64,000 nucleotides of DNA from GCA-2687025 sp964473525 (GTDB taxonomy: Bacteria > Poribacteria > WGA-4E > GCA-2687025), in contig CAYYPK010000002.1 in assembly GCA_964473525.1 (NCBI GenBank), positions 186,001 through 250,000 on the forward strand, read 5' to 3'. This document shows, in pieces, positions 50,950-59,081 of this stretch (positions within the stretch are counted from its first letter, which is position 1; each line of letters opens with the position of its first letter). The notes below the pieces were generated by a model. The model was not told where the DNA came from and ran no database searches. It saw nothing but the letters and a program-made list of their open reading frames with translations. Made by a program: the position numbers and the translations under genes.

Positions 50950-50957
50950 GCTAGAAT
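50950..50957 (+). promoter_or_regulatory. Extended -10 element before the GH140-like gene
   Basis: The core GTG-C-TAGAAT places TAGAAT at 50952-50957, about 52 bases before the GTG start at 51010. No good -35 at 17 bp; TTGCCG at 50923 is 23 bp away and too far. Confidence 0.35.
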
Positions 50958-51009
50958 CCGCGTGTGTCACGGTACGTCCGCTCCTGCCGCTCCCTGAGGC
51001 TTGCTGGCT

Positions 51010-52569
51010 GTGAAGGTCGACATCTGGTCCCGGTTCGAGACCACCATCGACGGCGACGAGGTGCACGACAACCATCTCCGCGACGTGCGTGTCGAGGTGA
51101 CCTTCACCAGCCCGTCCGGCCGTGTCGATGTGGGCGAGGCGTTCTGGGACGGCGCCAAGAACTGGGGCATTCGCTACTCGCCGGACGAGGTGGGCATCTG
51201 GGCGTACCAGACCAGGTGCGAACAGGACAGCGGCCTCGACGGACGAGAAGGCCAGTTCCCATGCGTCGCGTACAAGGGCGACAACCCTCTCTACCGGCAC
51301 GGTGACGTTCGCGTATCCGAGGACGGGCGTCACCTGACCCACGCCGACGGGGTTCCGTTCTTCTGGCTGGCGGACACCGCGTGGAACGGCGCCCTGCTGT
51401 CCGACGAGCAGGGATGGGCGATCTACCTCGACGACCGGCGGCGCAAGGGCTTCTCGGCGGTGCAGTTCGTCGCCACGCAGTGGCGGTCGGCCGGCGAGGA
51501 CGCAGACGGGTACGCGGCGTTCGCTGGCGTGGAGAACATCCGCATCAGCCCGGAGTTCTTCCAGCGGCTCGACCGGCGATTCGACACGCTCAACAGCATG
51601 GGGTTGCTCGCGGCGCCCGTGCTGCTGTGGGCGTTGGGCGACAGTCCCGGCTCCTATCTGCCGGACGACCAGGCGGCGTTGCTCGCGCGCTACATCGTCG
51701 CGCGGTACGGCGCGCACCAGACGCTCTGGATCCTCGGCGGCGACGGCGACTACCGCGCGCGCGGCGCGGACAGGTGGCGTAAGATCGGCCGTGAGGTTTT
51801 CGGCAAGTCGCCGCGACACCTGGTGACGATGCACCCGCGAGGCCGGCACTGGGTCGCCGAGGAGTTCCGCGACGAGGACTGGTTCGGCGTCAACAGCTAT
51901 CAGAGCGGCCATGGCGATGGCGAGGAGCATCTCCGCTGGCACGTGCAAGGCCCGCCTTCGACCGAGTGGGAGCGGGCGCGGCCCATGCCCCACCTGAACC
52001 TGGAGCCGCACTACGAGGGCCACCTGGGGTACACGTCGCGCGAGCCTTACGACGCGCACGCCGTGCGGCGCGCCTGCTACTGGAGCCTTCTGATAGGTCC
52101 GCCCGCTGGCGTGTCCTATGGCGCGCACGGCGTGTGGGGATGGCACACCGAGGCGCGCCTACCCGTCGACCACCCCAACACCGGCGTGGGCCCCGCGTGG
52201 TGGGAGGCGGCGCGGTTTGACGGCTCGACGTCGATGATGCATCTGCGCGAGTTCTTCGATGCGATTCCCTGGTGGCGCTTGCGTCCGCACGACAGGCTTC
52301 TGGCGGTTCAGCCAGGGGTAGAGGACATCCGAGAGCGCGTCGTCGCCGCGATGACCGACGACGGAGCCCTCGCGGTCGTCTACACCCCCGTAGGCGCGGA
52401 GCTGACTCTGAACCTGCGGGACGTCGCTCTGCCCGCATATGTGACGTGGTACGATCCCGCGCGCGGCGTGCATACGGATGTCGGACGCATCGCACGCCCG
52501 GGCGACCACGAGTTCGTCACGCCCGGCGACGGGGACCATCTTCTCGTGATCGCCAAGGAGCCCGATTGA
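51010..52569 (+). CDS. DUF5060/DUF4038 protein, apiosidase (GH140)-related
   Basis: A 519-residue protein with three parts. An N-terminal beta domain (DUF5060-like, 1-~85) is followed by a TIM-barrel DUF4038 domain (~100-410) and a C-terminal beta domain (~420-519) of the putative collagen-binding type. The DUF4038 core shows F-F-W-L-A-D-T-A-W-N, L-W-I-L-G-G-D-G-D (Asp near 245), and L-N-L-E-P-H-Y-E-G (Glu near 332). The Asp and Glu are candidates for the acid pair of GH140, but I cannot confirm this. The family includes apiosidases acting on rhamnogalacturonan II. No signal peptide is seen, so it would act in the cytoplasm on imported oligosaccharides. GTG 51010 is preferred to TTG 51001 because GAGG is better spaced. 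Confidence 0.78.
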   Translation: MKVDIWSRFETTIDGDEVHDNHLRDVRVEVTFTSPSGRVDVGEAFWDGAKNWGIRYSPDEVGIWAYQTRCEQDSGLDGREGQFPCVAYKGDNPLYRHGDVRVSEDGRHLTHADGVPFFWLADTAWNGALLSDEQGWAIYLDDRRRKGFSAVQFVATQWRSAGEDADGYAAFAGVENIRISPEFFQRLDRRFDTLNSMGLLAAPVLLWALGDSPGSYLPDDQAALLARYIVARYGAHQTLWILGGDGDYRARGADRWRKIGREVFGKSPRHLVTMHPRGRHWVAEEFRDEDWFGVNSYQSGHGDGEEHLRWHVQGPPSTEWERARPMPHLNLEPHYEGHLGYTSREPYDAHAVRRACYWSLLIGPPAGVSYGAHGVWGWHTEARLPVDHPNTGVGPAWWEAARFDGSTSMMHLREFFDAIPWWRLRPHDRLLAVQPGVEDIRERVVAAMTDDGALAVVYTPVGAELTLNLRDVALPAYVTWYDPARGVHTDVGRIARPGDHEFVTPGDGDHLLVIAKEPD

Positions 52570-52602
52570 CCCTCATCAGACTCACCTCCCGGAGCGCCTC
52601 GC

Positions 52603-54399
52603 ATGCCTGACTCCCTTCCGCACTGGGACATGAGCGTCGTCTACCCTGGTCTGGACTCGCCCGAGTTCCAGGAGGCGTTCGAGGACGCCATCGTCGAGAT
52701 CGACCGGCTCGTCGCCGTGTTCGACGAGGAGCGGATCGGGCTCGGGGCCAGCGGCGACACCAATGACGGCACGGTGGCTCGCTTCGAGAAGGTCATTGCG
52801 CAGCTGAACACCACGTTCAGGACGGAATCCGGCGTAGTCGCCTACATCCACGGATTCATCGCGACGGACAGCACGAACGAGACGGCGCAGGCCAGAAGCA
52901 GCGAACTCAGCCAACACTGGGTCAAGGTGAAGATGCTGGACGCGCGGCTCACCGCGTGGTTGGGCTCACTCGACGTTGACGCGCTCGTTCAGCGGTCGGA
53001 GGTCGCGGCGGGTCACGAATTCGTCCTGCGGCGCGCGAAGATCGAAGCGGAGCGACTCATGTCACCGGACGAGGAGACGCTTGCCGCTCAACTCTCCGTG
53101 ACGGGAAGCACAGCGTGGCAGAAGCTGTACCGCAACTTCACGTCCCAGATAGTCGTTGACCTGGACCTCGATGGTGACGTCGAGGAACACCCGATGAGCG
53201 GCGTGCGCAACTTCGCGCACAACCCCAATCGGGAGGTCCGGCGCAAGGCTTACGAGGCGGAGCTGAAGGCGTGGGAAACCGCCGCCGTGCCGATCGCCGC
53301 CGCGCTCAACGGCGTCAAGGGAGAAACGGCCACGCTGGCGCAAAGGCGCGGCTGGGGATCCGCTCTCGATGAGGCGCTCCACGGCAACAACATGGACCGC
53401 GCGTCGCTGGACGCTATGATGACCGCCGCCCAAGATGCGTTCCCCGAGTTCCGCCGGTATCTCCGCGCGAAGGCGAGGGCAATCGGGGTCGAGCGCCTGG
53501 CATTTTACGACCTCTTCGCGACGGTCGGCGGCGACGAGGCGTCCTGGACGTACAGCCAGGCAGAGAGCTTCATCCTCGAACACTTCGGCGGGTACTCCAA
53601 CGACCTGCGCGACCTGGCGGCGCGGGCGTTCGACGAACGGTGGATCGACGCCGAGCCACGGGCGGGCAAGTCTGACGGCGCCTTCTGTATGTGGCTGCGG
53701 GACGACGAGTCGCGCATCCTGACGAACTTCAAGCCGTCGTTCTCTGGGGTGCGCACGCTGGCCCATGAATTGGGTCACGCGTACCACAACCGTCGGCTGG
53801 CTTCGCGCACCGCGCTCCAGCGCCCAACACCGATGATTCTCGCGGAGACGGCGAGCACGTTCTGCGAGACGATCGTGCGGGATGCGGCCCTGAAGACCGC
53901 GACGGAAGCCGAGCAACTCGTCATCGTCGAGAACTCGCTCGAGAGCGCCTGCCAGGTGGTCGTAGACATCACGTGCCGGTACACGTTCGAGCAGGAGGTG
54001 TTCGAGCGGCGTCGCGCGCGCGAGCTGTCGGTGTCCGAGCTGAACGACATCATGCTCCGCGCCCAACTGGCGACATACGGAGATGCCCTCGACCCCGATC
54101 TGCTGCATCCCTACATGTGGGCCGCGAAGCCGCACTACTACGGGTCCAGCTACTACAACTTCCCGTACATGTTCGGGCTTCTGTTCGGGTTGGGGCTCTA
54201 CGCGCTCTATCGCGCCGACCCGACGGCGTTCCGGTCCAGCTATGACGACCTGCTATCCGCGACGGGCATGGCGAACGCTGGCGATCTCTCAGCGCGCTTC
54301 GGCATCGACATCGGCTCGCCGGACTTCTGGCGCGCCAGTCTCGACGTCATCAGGCGAGACGTGGATAGGTTCGAGGCGCTCATCGACGCGCGTGGCTAG
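52603..54399 (+). CDS. pepF: M3-family oligoendopeptidase F
   Basis: A 598-residue zinc metallopeptidase of family M3. The zinc site H-E-L-G-H is at about 388-392 (A-H-E-L-G-H-A-Y-H), with the third ligand Glu in I-L-A-E-T-A-S-T-F-C-E. The C-terminal helical part carries Y-Y-N-F-P-Y-M-F-G. No signal peptide, so a cytoplasmic oligopeptidase. It starts 33 bases after the GH140-like gene. Its TAG lies in a CTAG palindrome shared with the stop of the convergent crcB gene. Confidence 0.92.
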   Translation: MPDSLPHWDMSVVYPGLDSPEFQEAFEDAIVEIDRLVAVFDEERIGLGASGDTNDGTVARFEKVIAQLNTTFRTESGVVAYIHGFIATDSTNETAQARSSELSQHWVKVKMLDARLTAWLGSLDVDALVQRSEVAAGHEFVLRRAKIEAERLMSPDEETLAAQLSVTGSTAWQKLYRNFTSQIVVDLDLDGDVEEHPMSGVRNFAHNPNREVRRKAYEAELKAWETAAVPIAAALNGVKGETATLAQRRGWGSALDEALHGNNMDRASLDAMMTAAQDAFPEFRRYLRAKARAIGVERLAFYDLFATVGGDEASWTYSQAESFILEHFGGYSNDLRDLAARAFDERWIDAEPRAGKSDGAFCMWLRDDESRILTNFKPSFSGVRTLAHELGHAYHNRRLASRTALQRPTPMILAETASTFCETIVRDAALKTATEAEQLVIVENSLESACQVVVDITCRYTFEQEVFERRRARELSVSELNDIMLRAQLATYGDALDPDLLHPYMWAAKPHYYGSSYYNFPYMFGLLFGLGLYALYRADPTAFRSSYDDLLSATGMANAGDLSARFGIDIGSPDFWRASLDVIRRDVDRFEALIDARG

Positions 54400-54776
54400 C
54401 GCGCCCACATGCGCGCGCCGCCAATTCCCGCCGCGGCCGCTACGAAACAGACACCCACGTTCAGCGCGATGTTGGCCGCGAGCGATGACCAGCGGCCTTC
54501 GCTCCATAGACGCACGCTCTCGTGACTGAACGTCGAGAACGTCGTGAACGAGCCGAGGAAACCCACGGTGAGCATGAGCCGCACGTGCGTCGCATCCGCC
54601 GCGCGCTGCGCGAAGTACGTCGCGAGAAACCCGAGCGCGAGCGAGCCCAGGACGTTCACGGTGAGCGTGCCCACTGGGAACGAGCCGCCGCGCGGGCGGA
54701 GCCAGACGGTCAGATAGAAGCGCGCGACGGCTCCAGCGAACCCGCCGATACCCACGTATAGACCGTGCTGTAACAT
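54396..54776 (-). CDS. crcB: Fluoride channel CrcB/FluC
   Basis: A 126-residue membrane protein with four helices that exports fluoride as a dual-topology dimer. Hallmarks are G-G-F-A-G-A-V-A-R-F at the N-terminus, T-L-T-V-N-V-L-G-S-L-A-L-G (fluoride-contacting Asn), and G-F-L-G-S-F-T-T-F-S-T-F-S with the phenylalanine box. I looked for a fluoride riboswitch in the 110 bases upstream and did not see one. Confidence 0.94.
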   Translation of the reverse strand: MLQHGLYVGIGGFAGAVARFYLTVWLRPRGGSFPVGTLTVNVLGSLALGFLATYFAQRAADATHVRLMLTVGFLGSFTTFSTFSHESVRLWSEGRWSSLAANIALNVGVCFVAAAAGIGGARMWAR

Positions 54777-54886
54777 GCGCGCGGGCCTCCGGTGACGTGT
54801 CCCGTGGCGATACAGCGCCGCATCGTACACGACCCACCGCCACGTCACCACCATCCAGCGTCTGACCTGGGCCGCGGCAGCCGCTA

Positions 54887-56173
54887 TCACGCCGCGGAGT
54901 GCGATCCACGTGGATCCCGCATGAAGAGGATGGCGACCAGGCTGAGGAACGAGCTGAGCGTTGCGTACACGAACACGGTGCGGTACCCGAGCGAATCGGC
55001 CAACACCCCTGCCGCCAACGGCGCGACTAGCCGAGGGATGTACTGCGTGCCGAACGTCAGGGCGACGTAGCGCGGCACTTCCGCGGGCGGCCCGAACTCC
55101 ATCTGGATCGTGTACCCTGCGAGGTCGAGTCCGCGCATGCCGACCGACGTGAGGAAGACGACCGGGTAGAACCAGCCCAACGAAGGCGCGAACACGGACC
55201 ACAGGCTGGCGCAACCGACCAGCAGGGACGAGAACAGGAGGACGACGCGGTTGTCCGTCCTATCGGCAAGCGCGCCCCAGAAGAAGGAGGCGAGAGCTCC
55301 GAGGGACATCACAACGGTAAACCACCCGCTCTCGCCTTCTGGCGCGCCCAGGACGCGGATGGCGTACGTCATGTGGAACGCCGTGCCCGCCGCCCCGAAC
55401 ACCGACATGCCAGCCGCCAGGACGAAGAGCTGGAAGTTGCGGCGGGTCCGCAGGATCGTCCACAGCTCGGAGAAGAACTCCAGCATCGTGCGCCGCTCGG
55501 TGGGCACGACATCGCGCGGCTCGTCCACGAGAGCCAGCGGGAGGAAGCTAACTGTGAGAAGGACGAAGCCGATCCCAAAGCACACCGCGAACCCGTTGGG
55601 GAAGCCGCCCCACGCCGCGTCCGACCGCAGGATGAACGGGATCGCCAGGCCCGTACCCATCGTCACTACGTTCGCGAGCGTCCCGCCCAGGCCGTACAGC
55701 AGGCCACGTCTACGGGCTGGCACGATCTTGCTGATGAGCGAGGAATACGCGGGCATACTGCACCCCATGGAGAGGTAGTGCAGGGCTAGAATGACGAACA
55801 GAGCGCCCACCATCAGCTTCGGGCGCTTCACCGCGAGAAACGGCGTGAGGATCGCGAGCAGGAGGATCAGCAGCCGCTCTGCCGCAGCCACCCCGACAAC
55901 GTACCACTTCTTGATGGGCAGCCGCTCGACGTAGTTCGCCACGAGAACCTGGGTGAGTGATATCGAGCTGGATACGACCGACGTCATGAGCCCAATGACG
56001 AGGTTCGACTTCGTCAGGTGGGTCATGAATTCTTGCAGAATCGAGCGCGGATCGAAGAACGAGCTTCCCGCCCAGAACCCAACGACGTCGCCAAGAGCCG
56101 CGCCGAAGTTCAGGCGCGCGCGCGGTGATCTAGGGAGTTCCTCGACGTCTCCGTCGGAGGCGGGCGATGTCAC
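54887..56173 (-). CDS. Major facilitator superfamily transporter
   Basis: A 428-residue membrane protein with 12 hydrophobic segments and a charged central loop (P-R-D-V-V-P-T-E-R-R near 220). The A-like motif region G-A-L-A-D-R-T-D-N-R occurs in the second half. The N-terminal half has the atypical start seen in MFS proteins of the permease/bile-acid-like groups. The substrate is not inferable. The GTG start at 56173 lies 50 bases downstream of a good promoter. It is divergent from the hydroxyacid dehydrogenase gene. Confidence 0.85.
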   Translation of the reverse strand: MTSPASDGDVEELPRSPRARLNFGAALGDVVGFWAGSSFFDPRSILQEFMTHLTKSNLVIGLMTSVVSSSISLTQVLVANYVERLPIKKWYVVGVAAAERLLILLLAILTPFLAVKRPKLMVGALFVILALHYLSMGCSMPAYSSLISKIVPARRRGLLYGLGGTLANVVTMGTGLAIPFILRSDAAWGGFPNGFAVCFGIGFVLLTVSFLPLALVDEPRDVVPTERRTMLEFFSELWTILRTRRNFQLFVLAAGMSVFGAAGTAFHMTYAIRVLGAPEGESGWFTVVMSLGALASFFWGALADRTDNRVVLLFSSLLVGCASLWSVFAPSLGWFYPVVFLTSVGMRGLDLAGYTIQMEFGPPAEVPRYVALTFGTQYIPRLVAPLAAGVLADSLGYRTVFVYATLSSFLSLVAILFMRDPRGSHSAA

Positions 56174-56222
56174 GAAGAGTGGCCCTCGCGCGCGAACGCT
56201 GGGGGAACATGGGCGTGTCGCG

Positions 56223-56251
56223 AGTATAGACGGGACGCCCTAACCCGGCAA
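56223..56251 (-). promoter_or_regulatory. Promoter of the MFS transporter gene
   Basis: On the minus strand TTGCCG (56251-56246), exactly 17 bp, then TATACT (56228-56223). It lies in the 155-bp divergent region between the MFS and dehydrogenase genes. Confidence 0.55.
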
Positions 56252-56328
56252 CGGCAAGCCTTGGCCGCGCCGCCGCGGTTCCGGTAACGTGGCTCGATAC
56301 CTACACACGACACCGAGAGGCGCCACGC

Positions 56329-57282
56329 TTGGACAGAGTCACGATCCTCATACGCGACGGCTTCTACACCGAACACGCCAGCCGACTTGCCGGTATTGCC
56401 CCGAACGCCGACTTCGTCACCTTCGCCGACCGCGATGACATGATCGCCAAACTCCCGGCCGCTCACGCGCTTTACGGAGGGTCGCCGCGGGAGGATGTGC
56501 TCGACTCGTGCGAGCGACTGCGATGGCTGCACATGTCCAGCGCGGGCGTTGACCGCTACTTCCCCAAGGTTCTCGCCGACAGAGGCGTCACGCTCACACG
56601 GGGCAGCGGCGCGTACGGCGTGCCGATCTCCGAGCACGTTCTCGCCATGATGCTCGCTTTCACACGCGGCCTGACCCAGTACATACGGCAGCAGGATCGG
56701 CGCGAGTGGGAGCGCACGGCGCCGATATCCGAGGTCTCGGGCAAGACGCTCGGTGTCTACGGTATGGGCGACATCGGTGGCGACCTCGGTCGAAAGGCCA
56801 ACGCGCTGGGGATGCGCGTCTACGGGATCGCGCGGCGGGAGCGGGACGCGCCTGAGTACGTCGAGGCGCTCTGGACCCCCGATCGCCTCGACGACATGCT
56901 GACGGTGTCGGACTTCGTCGCCTCCTGCGCCCCGTTGACGGGCGACACGCGCGGCCGGTTCGGCGCGCGCGAATTCGGGCTGATGAGGGAGTCGGCGTAT
57001 TTCTTCAACATCGGGCGCGGCGCCGTCGCCGTGCAGGCGGACCTGGAGCGGGCTCTTGCCGATGGGCAGATCGCGGGCGCCGGGCTTGATGTGACCGACC
57101 CCGAGCCGTTGCCGTCCGACAGCCTCCTGTGGGACATGCAGAACGTCATTCTGACCCCACACGTCTCGGGCGGGTCGGACGGGACGCCGCAGCGCGTGAC
57201 GGAGATCACCCTGGAGAACATCCGTCGGTTCTGCGCCGACGAGCCGCTCCTGAACGTGGTGGATCCAGACCACGGGTACTGA
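56329..57282 (+). CDS. D-2-hydroxyacid dehydrogenase
   Basis: A 317-residue NAD-dependent enzyme of the D-isomer-specific 2-hydroxyacid dehydrogenase family. It has the NAD loop G-M-G-D-I-G-G-D-L-G near 144-153, the catalytic Arg in N-I-G-R-G-A-V-A, the Glu in T-D-P-E-P-L-P, and the His in T-P-H-V-S-G. All three catalytic residues are present. The TTG start at 56329 has GAGAGG nine bases upstream. The exact substrate (glyoxylate, hydroxypyruvate or another 2-oxo acid) is not determined. Confidence 0.9.
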   Translation: MDRVTILIRDGFYTEHASRLAGIAPNADFVTFADRDDMIAKLPAAHALYGGSPREDVLDSCERLRWLHMSSAGVDRYFPKVLADRGVTLTRGSGAYGVPISEHVLAMMLAFTRGLTQYIRQQDRREWERTAPISEVSGKTLGVYGMGDIGGDLGRKANALGMRVYGIARRERDAPEYVEALWTPDRLDDMLTVSDFVASCAPLTGDTRGRFGAREFGLMRESAYFFNIGRGAVAVQADLERALADGQIAGAGLDVTDPEPLPSDSLLWDMQNVILTPHVSGGSDGTPQRVTEITLENIRRFCADEPLLNVVDPDHGY

Positions 57283-57492
57283 TTCGGCGAGCTTGGCGCC
57301 CGCAGCGCGCTAGCGACGGTGCGCGGATTCGGCGTATGCCCTGAAGTTGCGCAACGTCCGTTCGATATGCGCTGAAACTGCTCAACTTGCGGCCTCCGGC
57401 CACGCGCATTTGCCCTGTACGGCTGGCACGCTACTTGCTCACGTTCTCGCGGCGCTCGATTAGCGTGGGACAGGGGCCGGAAGGACAGAGCT

Positions 57493-57726
57493 TTGCCGCG
57501 ATACCGATGCGTGCTGACGCCCGATGTAGTTGACAGCGAACTTATCGCGATGCTTCCAGCGCAGTCCATGCGAGGCGGGCCGGCGGCGGGAGCCACCAGC
57601 CCAGCGTTCGAAGTCGCTTACGAAATCGACGCCCCGGACATCGCCTCGGTGGAGCTATGGCTCTCGGAGCGGTCCATACCGGCGTCGAGCGTGTGCGCCC
57701 TGGAAGAGATCGCCGTCGACGGCTAG
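57493..57726 (+). CDS. Small hypothetical protein
   Basis: A 77-residue frame starting at TTG 57493, with AAGGA eight bases upstream. It reads as a compact alpha/beta protein without transmembrane segments, with an E-I-D-A-P-D-I-A-S-V-E-L-W-L motif in the middle. I recognise no family. The ribosome site and the protein-like amino-acid mix support it, but its size keeps this uncertain. It ends 12 bp before the convergent dioxygenase gene. Confidence 0.45.
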   Translation: MPRYRCVLTPDVVDSELIAMLPAQSMRGGPAAGATSPAFEVAYEIDAPDIASVELWLSERSIPASSVCALEEIAVDG

Positions 57727-57738
57727 GACAACAGGCCG

Positions 57739-58578
57739 TCACTCACGTCGTGGACGCGACACGCCTACCCCATCGTCGTCCACCAGCGGTCGGTTGTAGA
57801 TGTACGGCGGCTCCAGCGTCGCCTGTTGCGCTTCGGTCAGCTCCGACACCCACTCTGGCAACTCCGTGCTGTAGAATCCGCCCGCGAAGTGCAGATACTT
57901 CGGGGAGTACCGGATCAGCAGCGACTTGCGCGGATGGTCCGCCGTCCACGGCAGCGTTCCGTGCAGCGTCGCCTCGTTGAAGATCACCATATCCCCCGCC
58001 TTGCACGGGACGTTGTACACGACCCCGGTGTCGGCTTCCCACTCGCGGATGTCCTTGGGGAACGGGTAGTTGGACTTGTGGCTGCCGGGAATGACGCACA
58101 GGCCGCCGTCGCCTTCGTTCACATCCCCGAGCTGGAACTGGAACACCACCATGCCGCACCGCATGCGGCCGTTCGCGTACGTGTAGTATTGCGAGCCGTC
58201 GAAGTGGCGCTGCGTGGAGCCGTGGAGGATGAGCCCCTCCGCCCCTTTTGTGGAGTACAGGAGGAATGGCGCGTGGTCGATCTTCCACCCACGTCCGTGG
58301 ATCGTGTTCAGGTAAGGGATGGAGTTCTTGTGCGCCAGCAGCTCGCGCCACGGCTGATTGTGCGGCTCCGGCCACGTCAACATGCCGGTGAACATGCCGC
58401 GCCGATGCGTGCCTGCCAGCGTCGTCGAGTCGCCGGTCGCGGAGTTGCCGTCCTCTCCCATCTTGTCCATGTTCGCGTCGAGGGCCGTATTGAGCGCGGC
58501 AAGCTCTTCCGCGGACAGGAAATCCGGGACGTGCAGGTAGCCGTGCAGATCGAACAGAAACTTCTCGCGGTCTGTCAT
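57739..58578 (-). CDS. Phytanoyl-CoA dioxygenase-like protein with H-G-S iron site
   Basis: A 279-residue PhyH-family protein. The core has L-I-L-H-G-S-T-Q (116-123), C-V-I-P-G-S-H-K-S (161-169), distal His 206 in A-T-L-H-G-T-L-P and Arg 217 in H-P-R-K-S. The proximal motif at the H-x-D position is H119-G-S121, so the aspartate ligand is again missing. This subfamily is common in Poribacteria and Planctomycetes, and its chemistry is not known to me. ATG 58578 is chosen; a GTG nine bases earlier is an alternative. The gene stands alone. Confidence 0.82.
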   Translation of the reverse strand: MTDREKFLFDLHGYLHVPDFLSAEELAALNTALDANMDKMGEDGNSATGDSTTLAGTHRRGMFTGMLTWPEPHNQPWRELLAHKNSIPYLNTIHGRGWKIDHAPFLLYSTKGAEGLILHGSTQRHFDGSQYYTYANGRMRCGMVVFQFQLGDVNEGDGGLCVIPGSHKSNYPFPKDIREWEADTGVVYNVPCKAGDMVIFNEATLHGTLPWTADHPRKSLLIRYSPKYLHFAGGFYSTELPEWVSELTEAQQATLEPPYIYNRPLVDDDGVGVSRPRRE

Positions 58579-59081
58579 CTCAACCACTAGCGGAACCCCT
58601 GAAGCCGTGTGATAGAAGGCGGCCTGATAGGCGCGCAAGTCTAGGACGGCGGGCGCCGGTAGTCAAGCGCGAGCGCCCTGGGGGATGTGCTCGCGGAGCG
58701 TTGGTAGCGGCGCGCCCGGGCTCTCCCGCCAGGCTGCCATGCTGGGGAGCCGCAGGCGACGAAGCATCTCGGGGTACGCGGGCCACAGCGCGCCGTGTAA
58801 CATTGGACGAGCGCTCTGACAGTGGTGTCCTTGCCCAGAAGAGATGCTTCGCCTCCGGCTCAGCATGACATCGCGGAAGCGCGTGCGCGCCACGGCGGCC
58901 CCACCAACTGTTGGTGACCACACCCCGCCCGTGGGTTGTAGATCCCTGACGCGCGACAGACGCTGGCTGTCTTCGCAGCCGGGGCGCGAGACGCGCAGCG
59001 ATCCGGGTTCCCAAGTGGCGCGCGACGCGGCAGCATTCACACTGCGTCTGCCGTCCCGCGACCGACCCACGGAGCGAGCGC
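58579..59081. other. Non-coding stretch with inverted repeat
   Basis: About 500 bases without a convincing gene. Short frames on both strands lack ribosome sites and read as low-complexity Arg/Pro sequence. The inverted repeat at 58747-58861 is the only clear structure. Confidence 0.5.
58747..58861. repeat. Imperfect inverted repeat, REP-like
   Basis: The left arm (58747-58770) begins GAGCCGCAGGCG and ends AAGCATCTC, with three extra bases between. The right arm (58841-58861) reads GAGATGCTTCGCCTCCGGC, the reverse complement with one mismatch. Arms are ~70 bases apart. The sequence following the right arm, CTCAGCATGACA, fits an intergenic element family I recall from several environmental phyla. 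Confidence 0.5.

Noticed and set aside
54777..54886. Fluoride riboswitch before crcB
   Set aside because: None of the conserved pseudoknot segments is recognisable in the 110 bases upstream.
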